NCBI GenBank assembly: GCA_000818945.1
Contig: KN805393.1
Location: forward strand, 280,332 to 344,331
Source of the DNA: Schizochytrium sp. CCTCC M209059
Lineage: Eukaryota; Sar; Bigyra; Thraustochytrida; Thraustochytriidae
Reading direction: 5' to 3'
DNA length: 64,000 bases
The position numbers were made by a program, and so were the translations under genes. The notes beneath the pieces were generated by a model. The model was not told the origin of the DNA and made no database searches. It was given only the letters and a program-made list of their open reading frames with translations. The stretch's first letter is position 1. Each line of letters opens with the position of its first letter. Positions 20,596 to 30,100 of the stretch are shown piece after piece.

Positions 20596-21684
20596 TTAGA
20601 ACGAGACAGGCGGCGGAAGATCGTCGGCGGTCGTAGGCATGGGCGGCGCCAGCAAGGGCGGAGGCAAGGCGTCGTCATTGATTTGTGCCAGCTCCTCGAC
20701 CTCGTCGAAGGACATCAATTCGTCCTTGATGCCCGCAGGGTGGTTCCAGTCCATGGGCGACATGTCGTCCGGAATGTGCGAGGGGAATTCGCTCTGTGTT
20801 TGCGGCTTGCTCGCCGCAGACCGCTCGGCGCGCGCCTGTGCGGCAGATTCGAGCATCTCTGCGGAAGCCTCGCCGCCTTCTTCCTCGATGGCCTGGATGA
20901 CAGCCATGAGAATGGTGGCCTTATCACGGTTCTCCTTGGGAAGACCAACGAGGTCGGCGAGTTCCTCGTAGTAATCGTTTTCTTTGCTGCGACGCGCCTT
21001 TTCGCGAACAGACTTGCGTTGACGCCGGAGAATTAGACGTTGTTTGCGACGCGCCTCGCGCTCCTCAGGCGTGAGCTTGGTGCGGCGTGACCGCGGTTTC
21101 TTGGGAACGCGCTGCTGCAGAATGGCCTCATCTCCTAGCGGAACCGGCGGAGCATCATTCTTGGGCATGGCGCTAGGCTGTGACGACGACGCGAGCTGAG
21201 CAGCGTGCTTTGTAGGAGGCTGCGGCACTGACATTGGCATGGGGACGGCAGGGGTGATGTTGTTGCCGTGATAGTCAAAGGAAGTGGGCGGAAGTGGGGG
21301 ACGAAATGGGGCTGGAGCCGCGGAGGGTGTTTGGTCGCTGCCGAGGTCGCTGCCGAACGGAGCGGAGCGCGGCAGTGCATAGTACGTGCCAAAGAGCTCC
21401 CCCGCGGGCGGCGGCGCAGGTGTCGGTTCGGGATGAACGTTGGCTGGACCAGCACCAGCGCCCGCGGTGTCCAGGGAAAGAATATCGAGCACCGTCTCAA
21501 TGCCGTCGGGCTTGGACGCCGACGTTGTAAAGGGGGGAGTATAATCGTTTATGCCGGAGTCAAACGCGGGAAAGAGGTCGCTCGACGGCATCATGGGGCC
21601 GCGCGGCTGCTCCTGGGCCGCGAGTTTATCGAAAACATCGTCACCCAAGAAGGCCATCTTGCACGCTCGCTTCTGCGCGGTCAA
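20596..21684 (-). CDS. bHLH-type transcription factor
   Basis: This gene encodes 362 residues from the ATG at 21682-21684, or 353 from a second ATG at 21655-21657; both are possible. The N-terminal half is rich in Pro, Ala and Ser. The middle holds a strongly basic stretch (R-R-Q-R-K-S-V-R-E-K-A-R-R-S-K-E). It runs into an amphipathic helix (ELADLVGLP), a short loop (KENRDK) and a second helix (ATILMAVIQAIEE). This is the pattern of a basic helix-loop-helix DNA-binding and dimerisation domain, with the helix-2 K-x-x-I-L signature. A bZIP reading is less good because no leucine heptads follow the basic region. The C-terminus is Pro-rich and acidic. It probably acts in the nucleus; the targets are unknown. 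Confidence 0.75.
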   Translation of the reverse strand: MTAQKRACKMAFLGDDVFDKLAAQEQPRGPMMPSSDLFPAFDSGINDYTPPFTTSASKPDGIETVLDILSLDTAGAGAGPANVHPEPTPAPPPAGELFGTYYALPRSAPFGSDLGSDQTPSAAPAPFRPPLPPTSFDYHGNNITPAVPMPMSVPQPPTKHAAQLASSSQPSAMPKNDAPPVPLGDEAILQQRVPKKPRSRRTKLTPEEREARRKQRLILRRQRKSVREKARRSKENDYYEELADLVGLPKENRDKATILMAVIQAIEEEGGEASAEMLESAAQARAERSAASKPQTQSEFPSHIPDDMSPMDWNHPAGIKDELMSFDEVEELAQINDDALPPPLLAPPMPTTADDLPPPVSF

Positions 21685-22456
21685 TTTGTGCGCGCGGACA
21701 CCGCGCGAGTCTGTTGGGGCGGGGGGTCCGCGCGTAGGTGGGCGGCGCGTGCCGCTTTTTCACTCTTTCGTAATTTACTTGTTTACGATCATTTCCTCGG
21801 TTAGTCTGTTTCAGTATCCGAGAATTGACGACAAAACCGCGGGTCGCCTCGACAACCCTGTCGAGGGCGAGCAGAAAGGATGGGACAGCAGCACGTAGAA
21901 CGACCGCCACCGCTCAGCTGTTGTTATTTCTGCCGTCAAGTTCACGAGGTCCAGCATTGGCTTTTTGAAAGTTAATTACTATAGACAATCGTTCGTTGCG
22001 CGCGCGCAAAACATACGTAGCAGGAGTAGGAAAAACTTGGTGAGTATACTACACACAAACAATCCAACTCGTCTCCGAGTCCTCTGCGTCTGTTTGTCTC
22101 CGCTTCTGTGGACTGGGCCAACCAGAGCACGACCCTGAACGGAGACGAGACGACGCGTCCTTCGTCGGAATCCATTATTGCTTTTCCCCCCTCCACCCGA
22201 CCTTGCTCACCACGCTCGCGCCGTCCAGCGCCGCCCCTAAAGAGACTTTTTTGGGTCAAAAAGCCTCTGCTCGGCGGTCAAGGGGGACGGAAAAAGGGGA
22301 AATCGTGATACAAGTCCGAGTCCACTTGGACAGTCTGAAAGTACGAGTGCGCGAGCCTCGAGTGCAAAACCAGAACGGGCGGCGCGAGCGAGGAGCTGAA
22401 AGGGGCGCGAGGAGCCGGGCGCGCGAGGATACGCTTCGTTACTGTGTGCGCGTGGG

Positions 22457-22489
<33 letters not shown>

Positions 22490-22500
22490 AGGAGACAGAG
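21685..22500. other. Divergent intergenic region, left edge of the accessory block
   Basis: This is the shared 5' region of the bHLH gene (-) and the first dioxygenase-like gene (+). It ends with a (CG)n(AG)n tract at about 22456-22487, immediately before the ATG at 22501. No other gene is supported. Confidence 0.55.
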
Positions 22501-24036
22501 ATGGAGGGAGCAGACCGTGGCAGAATGTTGAAACGCGAGAGCGACATCGCAGAGCTCGACGGGGACCTCGGCCAGACACCTGAGCGCAGCTCGACAGCAG
22601 CCAGTGTGACCGATTGCGATGCAAAGAGGGAGAAGCGCTCGCGAATTGATGCCGACGAAGTTGCGTCGGTGTCGACGTTTGCACCTTCGACGCAGACCTC
22701 GATGTCCCTTTCGCAAGATATGTCTGGCTTTGGCTCGCAGAGCACCAATGGCGAATTCTCGCAAGCTCCCAACGCAGCACAAGATCGCGCGATGGCTGTC
22801 GCAAGAACAGGAGGCTTCGTGTCCTCGTCCTCCTCGTCTTCTGAGTCTTCTGAATCCGGAGGAGAAGGACCAAGAGGAGGAGGAGGAGGAGGAGGAGGAG
22901 AACCGGACGGTTTTGGAGGAAATGGAGGAGATCCAGATGGTTCCGGGGAAGGACATCGCAACTGTCACGAACTCGGGTACACCCCAGACGATGCCGCACG
23001 CCACTTAAAATCCGAAGGGTATGTGCTGGTTCCCGTTCCATGGATGACTGAGGAAGTACGTAAACAAAAGCTCGAGGCGGTACTTGAAGCGGCACGGAAC
23101 TTTCCCGAGTTCCGAGATGGCGCGACGCAGTATGCCTTGGGCCCAATGTACGCGCTCAGCAATCCAGCTTCATTCCACAATTTGACCGTCCGCGATCTTC
23201 GCATGAGCGCCATGGCTGAACTTGTGCCCCTCTTCAAGAGCTATGCAAGAAACCTATTTCTTTTGAATGGAAACGGAAGTTCTTCGAATGAAAACGGAAA
23301 TTCTTCGAATGAAAATCGGCCATGGAAGCTCGAGCAGATCATTGATCGTCTCGTCATTCCACCGCAAAACAAAGTATCAAAACGAAATGTTTTGCGCGTG
23401 GATAAAGTCGACGCAAAAGCTGGTAAGCGGGACCTAATCTTTGGAAGCTGGTGGAACGTCAGCAGGGACAATCAAAAATTCTTCTTTATAGAGAAATCGC
23501 ACGATCGCGAGAGGGACCATAACTGCACGAATCGGCAACCTGCACCTTCGAATAGGTCGAAGAAAACGGTTGTTGTCCCACAAGGTCATATTTTGCTTTT
23601 TCACGACCACATTGAGCAGAAAACGGTGGCCCCAGGCGTGCGACTCTTCATGGGCTGGAGGCTGACGAAGTCGGCCAATGGACCTTTGACACAAGGGTTG
23701 CTGGCAAGTTTGCAGAGTCAGGCCGTGATCAACCTCAAATCGGGAGAGGCACCGCGCATGTACGAAAAGCAGCATTGGGCCTCTCATCTAGGAACTGTCG
23801 TCAACTTTACTCAAAATAACATTGTCGATCGCTGCCATGTAGATCGAGAGCGTAAATCGGAAAAAAGATCCATTCGCGTTGTTGCGGAGACCATGTCAAG
23901 TCTCCGGGAATACGGCTTGGACATGTACCGCGAATACTCGCAAGATGAAGAAGAGATTCTGCAACCAAACACGAGTTGGACTCTTCGTTGTGGATGTGGC
24001 GGTCCAAATGCTCGGAGAACGGTGCACTTGTCGTAG
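22501..24036 (+). CDS. Dioxygenase-like protein with lost iron ligands (probable pseudoenzyme)
   Basis: This 511-residue protein is a paralog of the gene at 24608-26383. The N-terminal 160 residues are low-complexity, with Ser and Gly runs. Shared blocks then follow: a segment ending in ARNFPEF, NPASFHNLTVR, KLEQIIDRLV, IFGSWWN, GHILLFHDH and LFMGWRLT. In the partner these blocks surround the HxD...H...R residues of a 2-oxoglutarate/Fe(II) dioxygenase. Here the HxD region reads N-V-L-R-V-D-K-V-D (about residues 297-303), so the histidine is absent. The distal histidine position is Q373 in HDHIEQ. The 2-oxoglutarate-binding Arg (R387) is kept. The frame is intact and the surrounding blocks are conserved, so it looks like a maintained non-catalytic partner and not a decaying copy. 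The C-terminus ends in a CGCGG-containing segment, as in the partner. The ATG at 22501 is the first one in frame. Confidence 0.85.
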   Translation: MEGADRGRMLKRESDIAELDGDLGQTPERSSTAASVTDCDAKREKRSRIDADEVASVSTFAPSTQTSMSLSQDMSGFGSQSTNGEFSQAPNAAQDRAMAVARTGGFVSSSSSSSESSESGGEGPRGGGGGGGGEPDGFGGNGGDPDGSGEGHRNCHELGYTPDDAARHLKSEGYVLVPVPWMTEEVRKQKLEAVLEAARNFPEFRDGATQYALGPMYALSNPASFHNLTVRDLRMSAMAELVPLFKSYARNLFLLNGNGSSSNENGNSSNENRPWKLEQIIDRLVIPPQNKVSKRNVLRVDKVDAKAGKRDLIFGSWWNVSRDNQKFFFIEKSHDRERDHNCTNRQPAPSNRSKKTVVVPQGHILLFHDHIEQKTVAPGVRLFMGWRLTKSANGPLTQGLLASLQSQAVINLKSGEAPRMYEKQHWASHLGTVVNFTQNNIVDRCHVDRERKSEKRSIRVVAETMSSLREYGLDMYREYSQDEEEILQPNTSWTLRCGCGGPNARRTVHLS

Positions 24037-24607
24037 ACTTACCCTAAGGTTTCTTCATAGTCCGAGCTCTTATCAATTATTATTTCTGCAAACTAGCAAA
24101 GAAGATAGGTTTATTTTGCTTTCAAACACATGCTGCAGCACGCGAAAAGAGCGCAATCGGCTATCTTCGCTCTCATTGCCTCGATACAAAATCTCTATGC
24201 CACGACTCAGTCCTGAGGCACGTCTTGCTTGCGAGGATGCCCACGTCGGGATCTCGGGACATGTCTGTTTGAAGTCACTCCGGACGCTTGAAAATCTTCT
24301 ATCAATCGCCGACACAGCCCAAGAGCTTCTTCATCATGTTGTTATATTGATGTCTACATGAGTGGAAAATCGCCGCTTTGAAGTTCAACTCACAGTCCAG
24401 GCAGTCACGCTTGACTAGTAACGAATCGAAAAGGCGTTGCGCGCCCTGGCGAAGAAAGTTTGGCAGTGATGATCGATCCTCGCGTGCCACGCATTCACGC
24501 AACAATCTCGGGTTCCTCAGATAGCTCCCGGGTTCGCGTGGTGAGACGTGCGGTCGCCTCTAGGTAAACTACGCACTGAGTGCAGGAGGTCCTGGCATCG
24601 TATCGTC
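24037..24607. other. Intergenic region between the tandem dioxygenase-like genes
   Basis: 570 bp separating two genes on the same strand. No gene or repeat is recognised; it presumably holds the terminator of the first and the promoter of the second. Confidence 0.5.
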
Positions 24608-26383
24608 ATGGACAAGCAAGATACGGAAAGGTTCCCTCCGAGCGACATCGAAGACCACGGCCGCGCGGATCACCCGCGCGACGGCGGCGGCTCGGAGTCG
24701 CGCGGCGAGAACAGAAACCTCAGCTCCCATGGCAAACTTCATATGGAAAACCAAGCGTCGCTCGCCGGCTGGTCAGGCCAGCAAGAACGAGCACACGGGG
24801 TGTCGCTCTCGTCGCGCTCCGGTGCTGCTCGCGAGAGTGCACATATGAGTGCCAGGGAGAGTGCCGGCGAGAACGCGCCAGTTTTCAGGGCCTCCGATGC
24901 CAGCGTTGCCACCAGCACCAGCAGCAGCACCACCAGCACCATGCAGCAAAACCGTAACCTAAAGGAGAAGCGCAAGAAACAAGGTAAAAAATCACGCAGA
25001 GTCGAAGACACGGAGAGTGCGAGGCAAACATCATCAGCTCAAGCCGAAGAAGAAGTAAAGGACGGAGAAAGCGAGGAATCTCAAGAGTGGCGTGAAAGGG
25101 AACAGCGACGCAAGAATAAAGCTCGTGCTCGAAAAGAAAAAGAGCACGAAGACGAGGTCGCTTCCTTGCCGACGGTCGCAAATTCAAGCATGGCAGACTG
25201 GCCTTCCTCGCGACCCGCAACACAGGAAGAAGACTTCTCCTTTGCCGATGTCACAAGCACGTCTCCGTCTGACGCGTTCGAAGCTGCCGAGATCAACCTA
25301 CCTCGCCAGGGACGAGACCACGAGACCTGCCACCCCCTCGCGTATGAGCCAGATCAGGCTGCAGACGAGCTTGCCAAGAACGGATGGGTGTGCGTGCGAT
25401 TTGAGTGGATGAAGTCCCTGGAATTCAACCAATTACGAGAGTTGGTTCTCGAAGACGTGCGAAATTTTCCAGAATTTAAGCCCAATGCAGACTCGCACGT
25501 GCTTGGAGGCTTTTCGGCACTTGGAAATCCAGCGTCCTTTCACAACTTGGCCGTGCGTAAACTTCGCATGTACGCCATGGCAGAACTGGTGCCGCTCTTC
25601 TCCAGCTACGTTCGAAAGCATCTCACCGGCAACCCTGGACAACAATGGAAACTTGAACAGCTTGTGGATCGTATGATGCTTCGGCCCAAAGGCGCTACGC
25701 CCTCCGCAGAGGCATGGCATCGCGACGAAGCCCCAGATGCACAGGACGATGATTGCATCTTTGGAGGATGGTGGAATCTCAACAACGAATCGCAATTCTT
25801 TTCGTGCATTCCGGAGTCCCACACCGGTGTGAGAGGCCACTCCGGCTTTGGCACCGTGCAAGACAAGGAAGAGAAAAAATTATACGCGGCGAAGAAGCAT
25901 CAAGTCGACGTGCGGGCGGGCCATGTGCTTATTTTTCATGAGCACATACTCCACGAAATTGTCGCCCGCAAGAGCAAGGTCGATTTGCTAAGACTTTTTG
26001 TTGGATGGAGACTCACGCAGGCGACCAAACCATTAACCCCAAACTTGCAGGAGCTCCTCGAGAATCAGGCCGTCATCCCACTCAAGTCAAAGCAAGTGCC
26101 TCCCATGTACGCAAAGCTACATTGGACAAATTGGCGCGACAAGATCGTCAACTTTACGGAGCGTAATATTGTTGAAGCTTGCACATGTGAGCGTACTGTG
26201 GGTTCTGGTGTCGCTAAAGGCACTGTCCTTCGCATTGTTGACCAGCATATGAAGAGTCTTCGCGAGTACAACTTGCCCAGATATGCATCGTACAATCACA
26301 ACGAGATCAATATCCTGCTTCCAAACTCCGTCTGGACCACCGACTGCGGATGCGGGAAACGCGGAGTTTGCAAACGTTTGTAA
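24608..26383 (+). CDS. 2-oxoglutarate/Fe(II) dioxygenase (PhyH-like)
   Basis: This 591-residue protein has a charged, low-complexity N-terminal 220 residues followed by a double-stranded beta-helix dioxygenase domain. The active-site set is visible: H371 and D373 in WHRDEAP, the distal H449 in HEHILHEIV, and R468 in LFVGWRLT, which should bind the 2-oxoglutarate carboxylate. Such enzymes hydroxylate or oxidise a substrate using O2 and 2-oxoglutarate; this motif spacing is closer to PhyH-type enzymes than to TET/JBP. The C-terminus has a C-G-C-G-x-x-x-x-C cluster that could bind metal. It follows its diverged paralog by 570 bp and faces the giant helicase-glycosyltransferase gene A. That context suggests that it could make the hydroxyl group that the transferase glycosylates, which is inference. 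The ATG at 24608 is the first in-frame methionine. Confidence 0.88.
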   Translation: MDKQDTERFPPSDIEDHGRADHPRDGGGSESRGENRNLSSHGKLHMENQASLAGWSGQQERAHGVSLSSRSGAARESAHMSARESAGENAPVFRASDASVATSTSSSTTSTMQQNRNLKEKRKKQGKKSRRVEDTESARQTSSAQAEEEVKDGESEESQEWREREQRRKNKARARKEKEHEDEVASLPTVANSSMADWPSSRPATQEEDFSFADVTSTSPSDAFEAAEINLPRQGRDHETCHPLAYEPDQAADELAKNGWVCVRFEWMKSLEFNQLRELVLEDVRNFPEFKPNADSHVLGGFSALGNPASFHNLAVRKLRMYAMAELVPLFSSYVRKHLTGNPGQQWKLEQLVDRMMLRPKGATPSAEAWHRDEAPDAQDDDCIFGGWWNLNNESQFFSCIPESHTGVRGHSGFGTVQDKEEKKLYAAKKHQVDVRAGHVLIFHEHILHEIVARKSKVDLLRLFVGWRLTQATKPLTPNLQELLENQAVIPLKSKQVPPMYAKLHWTNWRDKIVNFTERNIVEACTCERTVGSGVAKGTVLRIVDQHMKSLREYNLPRYASYNHNEINILLPNSVWTTDCGCGKRGVCKRL

Positions 26384-27138
26384 TTTCGGTTTTTCAATTG
26401 ACGACGCCCGGGAAGATATGCCGAAGCCCATGTTAACTGAAAAGTTGACGAAAGTCAGTGCTGTAAGCTACTGTAAAGATTGCTCTCAGAGACACAATTT
26501 GCTTTGCGGTTGCCTATGCTTGATAGCAAAGTCTTCAAACTTTTGACCTTGACGCGTCGTGGCGGCGTTGCTCTTGCTCAATTGATCCAGTGAAATCATA
26601 TTCTCCACTCCCCCCCAGATAATCGACCTCAACACCCAAGGTTGACGCTTACATACTCTTCAATCGCGCAAGATTGACGCAGGCGACGCAGTATTCCGTG
26701 CGGCGCACAGGCCCCGCTTCTTGACACACTCGTTTCTTTAAATAATACCTTGTGAGAGTTTCGCAAAAGAGTCGATGACTTTTCTTTTTTTTCATCTTAC
26801 AGGTCCCATGGAACCAGAAAGTCAATCTAAATGATAACATTCCTGCAATTCCAGAACAACTATGCGCCTACATTTGTGCGAAAAGGTCGAACAATGGCGT
26901 TGCTGATCTTGACCCTCATTTTGAACTCCTGGACTATTGGAGCAAAGGGAAATTCGGTCAAGAAGGTTTGAAAGAGTGTCTCTTGTAAAGCCGAGCCTGC
27001 ATGGATGACCCAAATGAGTATGCTGCATCCGCCGATAACACATTAGCGTACCATGACTTCGACTCGAGCGAGAAGAAAGTGATAATCGGCCAAGTACGTA
27101 TTGACATGCATCTTAAAGTTCTTGAATTTTATTCCAAA
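26384..27138. other. Convergent 3' flanks of dioxygenase and giant gene A
   Basis: This AT-richer 755-bp stretch lies between two convergent genes. Short open frames near 26650-27130 have no recognisable motif. No repeat was seen. Confidence 0.5.
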
Positions 27139-30100
27139 TCACGGCCAAAGCACCCGCCTAAAGCCATTGCGAAGAGTACCAAGGCCATTTGTGACTTCAT
27201 CTTTTCGTTCTGCTGACATCATTGCGCCTGGTAAGAGTTCCTTCACTCTTGCAATCTTGATCCAACTAAATATGTCTTCGCTGGTCCTCGTCGAAGGAGT
27301 CCGTAGATGCCGATGCAGCTGGTTGAGAAACTTAGAAGGAAGACGGCCATTGTTAAGCCTTTCGGTATAGTCCGTCAGGCGCTCGAGCAATCGTGACCGA
27401 ATCTCAGAGTCAAGTGTCACGGTTTCCGTGCGGTTTCTTGACTGCACCTCGACCTCGCGAGTGGCCGCTTCTTCTTCTTCTTCGTCGTCGTCTTCTTCTC
27501 CTTCCTCTTCTCCTTCTTCTTCTTCTTCTTCCACTTCTTCCACTTCTTCCACTTCTTCCTCATCCAATTCCTCCTTTGATCCTGGTTGCGCGTCTGCGTC
27601 CGTGTCTCTATAATAATGTCGGTATCTCGATAGAAATACTTCGTCGCTTTTCGCTTCTAGCACCCTACGTCTGAGCGGCTGCTTCAGTGTTTGGATACCA
27701 GCCTTCCATTTTTTCTCCTCGTACTGGCTCATATCCAGCGCCTCATTGATTCGTTATGTTCAGAGCAGCGAGGGAAGTCATCGCCGTTTCTGCACTTCGC
27801 GAGCTGCTCTTCAGCATAGCGGAAGACTTCAGGCGGTAGTCTCTTCTTTTCTTCTTCCTTTTCCTCTTCCTTTTTTCTGGCTCGGTCGAGACACGACTGA
27901 AGCTCATTCCGCAAATCTTCATGGATAGTCTCCTCATTCGTCTCCGAGGGACTAGCTTCCACCCTGTTTTCTGACGGCCCGGCAGCGTTGGGGTCTTGAG
28001 GTACTGCACTGGATTCTTCTTCTTCGTCGTCTTCTCCTTCTTCTTCTTCTTCTTCCTCCAATTCCTCATTTGATCCTGATTGCGCGTCTGCGTCCGTGTT
28101 TCCATAATTTCGGAAACTCGATAGCGATACTTCGTCGCTTTTCGCTTCTAGCACCCTACGTCTGAGCGGCTGCTTCAGTGTTTGGATACCAGCCTTCCAA
28201 TCTTTCTCCTCGTACTGGCTCATATCCAGCGCCTCATTGATTTTCGTTATGTTCAGAGCAGCGAGGAAGTCATCGCCGTTTCTGCACTTCGCGAGCTGCT
28301 CTTCAGCATAGCGGAAGACTTCAGGCGGTAGTCTCTTCTTTTCTTCTTCCTTTTCCTCTTCCTTTTTTCTGGCTCGGTCGAGACACGACTGAAGCTCATT
28401 CCGCAAATCTTCATGGATAGTCTCTTCATTCGTCTCTGAGGGACTAGCTTCCACCCTGTTTTCCGACGGCCCGGCAGCGTTGGGGTCTTGAGGTTCTGCA
28501 CTGGATTCTTCTTCTTCGTCGTCTTCTTCTTCTTCTTCTTCTTCTTCTTCTTCTCCTTCCTCTTCTCCTTCTTCTTCCTCCAATTCCTCCTTTGATCCTG
28601 GTTGCGCGTCTGCGTCCGTGTCTCTATAATAATGTCGGTATCTCGATAGAAATACTTCGTCGCTTTTCGCTTCTAGCACCCTACGTCTGAGCGGCTGCTT
28701 CAGTGTTTGGATACCAGCCTTCCATTTTTTCTCCTCGTACTGGCTCATATCCAGCGCCTCATTGATTTCCGTTATGTTCAGAGCAGCGAGGAAGTCATCG
28801 CCGTTTCTGCACTTCGCGAGCTGCTCTTCAGCATAGCGGAAGACTTCAGGCGGTAGTCTCTTCTTTTCTTCTTCCTTTTCCTCTTCCTTTTTTCTGGCTC
28901 GGTCGAGACACGACTGAAGCTCATTCCGCAAATCTTCATGGATAGTCTCTTCATTCGTCTCTGAGGGACTAGCTTCCACCCTGTTTTCCGACGGCCCGGC
29001 AGCGTTGGGGTCTTGAGGTACTGCACTGGATTCTTCTTCTTCGTCATCTTCCCTTGCCTCTGGGGGACTAGCTTCCACCCTATTCTCCGACGGCCCGGAA
29101 GCGTTGAGGTCTTGAGGTACTGCACTAGATTCTTCTTCTTTTTCCTCTTCTTCCCTCGCCTCTGGGGAACTAGCTTCCACCCTATTTCCCGACGGCCCGG
29201 AAGCGTTGAGGTCTTGAGGTTCTGCATTTTTGCTCATTTGGTCGTTCATGCTCTCCTGAGGTGACTCGTGATTGCGCTGCGCCCGGAGACTATCGATTTT
29301 GCGTCTGAGCGCCTGTTTTAGCGATTTTATGGACGTCTTTGCATCCTCAGTCAGTACGTCGTCGGTATCATCGTCATCAAGCGAGCTTTCGCGCTTGAAA
29401 ACGCTGGGACTGATTTTTTTGATGAACTCCTTAAAACCCCTGCACCTTCTGAGCTGTTCGTCGGCATGCTGGAAATAGCTGTCTGGAAGGTTTGTTGGTC
29501 CACTCTTGGCCTTTTCGAGACACTGTCGACAGATCTCTCGCATTTCCTCATCAAGGCTGTCACTTTCGGCGTCGGGGTCTGTTTTCGAAGGAGTTGGCAT
29601 CGATGTGGCTTGCAGGCGTTCATGTCCTTCTTGCTGCCTCTCCATGACCGGTGACGCCATAGCCGAAGACTGCGAACTCTTAACCTCTTCCTTAATGGCG
29701 ACCGACTTAAACTCTTTCTCGGGACGCTGCCGTTTGCCGGTGCGATCGTCCTTGTTATCGGTCGGGGATCGTTTGCGAGACGCTGACTCCTGCTTGAAGC
29801 GCACCGGACTTTGAGCGCGTATCTGCGAAGGTGTACTGCCCTGCGATAAGGAGCGTTTCTTACCTCGGCGCATTTCAGACTCAATGTGAAAAGACGTAAG
29901 AGACGATCGAGAGGCTGCAGAGCTTGATGATGATGACCGCCGCTGGAGCACAGGTCTCGGTGTATCTGCGGGCATAGAACCAACGAGTATAAGGCGGCAC
30001 GCAAAAGGGGTGTCAACGACTGCCTCATTGTGAAGATACAGCTTGCAGCCAACGCGATCTTTCAGGTCGACCACTCCGACACTCAAAAGTTCCCCGGAAA

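Noticed and set aside
27729..27790. Programmed ribosomal frameshift in gene A
   Set aside because: No clear slippery heptamer or downstream structure was seen. Comparison with sister repeats explains the shift by two simple indels, so mutation or assembly error is simpler.
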